Shown here: positions 63,100-64,000 of the stretch, in pieces
Layout: each line of letters starts with the position of its first letter
How positions within the stretch are numbered: position 1 is the stretch's first letter
NCBI RefSeq assembly: GCF_001557535.2
Contig: NZ_CP014315.1
Coordinates: 1,559,426-1,623,425 of the forward strand
Reading direction: 5' to 3'
Length of the DNA stretch: 64,000 bases
Source of the DNA: Burkholderia sp. PAMC 26561
GTDB lineage: Bacteria; Pseudomonadota; Gammaproteobacteria; Burkholderiales; Burkholderiaceae
Notes under the pieces: generated by a model
Told to the model about the DNA's origin: nothing
Database searches by the model: none
Seen by the model: only the letters and a program-made list of their open reading frames with translations
Position numbers and translations under genes: made by a program

Positions 63100-63564
63100 C
63101 TAGCTGTCGAGGCTCATCGGCCTGTCTCCCCCTAGAGGCAGGCCGAAAAGCTTTCTTACCGCATTCAAAAAGGCGCCGTACGGACGCCCCAGGACGAGCA
63201 TCATGACAGTTGCTCCCAGAATCCCGAACCATAAACCGCGCCCGGAAGCGCCGCTCACCGCGATGATTGCGGCGTAGATCGGGACCTGGAAGCTTACAAG
63301 CGCAACGCTGTCCCAAAGAACCTGCGACAGCCGGTTATCGGATCTGGCATGTCGCATGACGTAGTCCCGCCAGACGCCATACGGGCGCCCCACGGGAACC
63401 ATCAAGGCGGCGCCCAGCAGCCGTGCATGCAGGACCTGATCCCAGTTCATCCCCGCGATAAACCGCTCGTTGATAAAACCCGTCGTGGTGAAGAACAGGA
63501 TCAGAGCCGTTGTGTCCGCAATAAACGAGCGCCTGCGATGAGACTTGTCAGTGAGTTCAGGCAT
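63100..63564 (-). CDS. AlaE-family (L-alanine exporter-like) membrane protein
   Basis: A 154-residue protein with four hydrophobic segments. ADTTALILFFTTTGFINERF, GMNWDQVLHARLLGA, GRPYGVWRDYVMRHAR and a repeat of GRPYGAFLNAVRKLFGLP near the end match AlaE (YgaW), which exports L-alanine in E. coli. The ATG at MPELTDKS is preferred over a TTG six codons upstream. No clear ribosome site. Monocistronic, convergent with the frameshifted MDR gene. Confidence 0.82.
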   Translation of the reverse strand: MPELTDKSHRRRSFIADTTALILFFTTTGFINERFIAGMNWDQVLHARLLGAALMVPVGRPYGVWRDYVMRHARSDNRLSQVLWDSVALVSFQVPIYAAIIAVSGASGRGLWFGILGATVMMLVLGRPYGAFLNAVRKLFGLPLGGDRPMSLDS

Positions 63565-63735
63565 ATGAGTAATTGACGGCAACAGTCCGCGAACGATACC
63601 AGCCCGGGTCGAGACCTGCTGGCGTCATGAAGGCGCATCGCGCGGTTGCGCTTGGCACGCGCCTCCGATCAATGGCACTATTAGCGCCACCCTGCTTGAT
63701 ATCTGCCTAGCCGAATCATTGATTTGGAGAGATCG

Positions 63736-64000
63736 ATGGCCGAGACACCGACTTCCCGTCCGTCAGCAGTCCGTTCGCTGGTGCTGATTGCGATCATCGT
63801 GATTGCATTGATCGCGGCCTTCGCCTATACGGCCGGCTGGCTCACGCCCGGGCGCCTGACACCGGCGAAGATCGTCGACAGTCTGGCGCCACCGGACGGC
63901 GCGGCGCTCGGTTTCCGGCGCAATCATGCCAAGGGCATCTGCTTTACCGGCAACTTCGAATCGAACGGCGCGGCAGCCGCTCTCTCCAAAGCGCCGATGT
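63736..64000 (+). CDS. Catalase-related peroxidase (SrpA-like), 3' end cut by window
   Basis: The first 88 residues are seen. A ribosome site (GGAGA) precedes the ATG. One N-terminal membrane/signal segment (VLIAIIVIALIAAFAYTAGW) is followed by the small-catalase opening: GFRRNHAKGICFTGNFESNG, with the distal heme His in RRNHAKG. These catalase-related peroxidases are exported to the periplasm and use H2O2 with organic reductants. A cytochrome b561 gene often follows in this family but lies outside the window. Confidence 0.85.
   Translation, partial: MAETPTSRPSAVRSLVLIAIIVIALIAAFAYTAGWLTPGRLTPAKIVDSLAPPDGAALGFRRNHAKGICFTGNFESNGAAAALSKAPM

Overview
The window is high-GC, gene-dense DNA from a Gram-negative beta-proteobacterium, most likely the Burkholderiaceae (Paraburkholderia/Caballeronia type). 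The grounds are an ornibactin/malleobactin-style ECF sigma - MbtH - hydroxylase - siderophore ABC operon, a Burkholderia-type general porin, a phasin, a YtfQRT-YjfF sugar importer next to oxidative pentose genes, and a PepSY/DUF3649/DUF3325 iron module. I saw no rRNA, tRNA, CRISPR array, integrase or insertion sequence. The first and last genes are cut by the window edges.

Layout. 0-4.4 kb: SDR fragment, secreted hypothetical protein, LysR regulator divergent from a quinone-oxidoreductase-like MDR protein, and a DapA-family lyase. 4.5-11.4 kb: siderophore operon on the minus strand (ECF sigma, MbtH, TauD-like hydroxylase, ATPase, double permease, FhuF reductase, binding protein), with a Fur-box-like site before the sigma gene and a sigma-specific promoter overlapping its stop codon. 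No peptide synthetase or receptor gene is present. 11.4-17 kb: GbpR-like LysR regulator divergent from araFGH. 17.3-21.5 kb: MscS channel with a cyclic-nucleotide domain, then a MarR - isochorismatase-fold - membrane protein - MFS operon behind a 38-bp perfect palindrome. 21.8-26.6 kb: five-repeat lipoprotein, small lipoprotein, HxlR/NmrA divergent pair, DUF3140 protein, frameshifted NDH-2-like gene. 26.7-33.1 kb: phasin, methyltransferase, CoA-transferase, TPP enzyme, alcohol dehydrogenase. 33.6-38.3 kb: arylsulfotransferase-like - NCS2 permease - porin with a divergent LysR gene. 38.5-41.2 kb: PepSY iron module behind a decayed TonB-receptor tail and a Fur box. 41.5-45.4 kb: three-subunit membrane-bound gluconate-2-dehydrogenase-type enzyme. 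45.4-52.9 kb: sugar 1-dehydrogenase, arabinonate-type dehydratase and YtfQRT-YjfF importer. 53.1-55.9 kb: MerR/CadA heavy-metal pair. 56-61.6 kb: TerB protein, DUF2791 ATPase and Lhr-like helicase, matching the three-gene Shango anti-phage system. 62-64 kb: frameshifted quinone oxidoreductase, AlaE-like exporter, start of a catalase-related peroxidase.

How it works together. Two sugar importers 40 kb apart share a 41-bp promoter element (29 of 41 bases identical), suggesting one regulator, probably the GbpR-like protein beside araF, controls both. The sugar 1-dehydrogenase and dehydratase would feed a non-phosphorylative L-arabinose/D-galactose route. Two iron loci each look like remnants: one has uptake without synthesis, the other accessory genes without an intact receptor. 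The most interesting system is the Shango-like operon. It was described recently in other bacteria and is not new as a family, but here it sits outside any visible mobile element.
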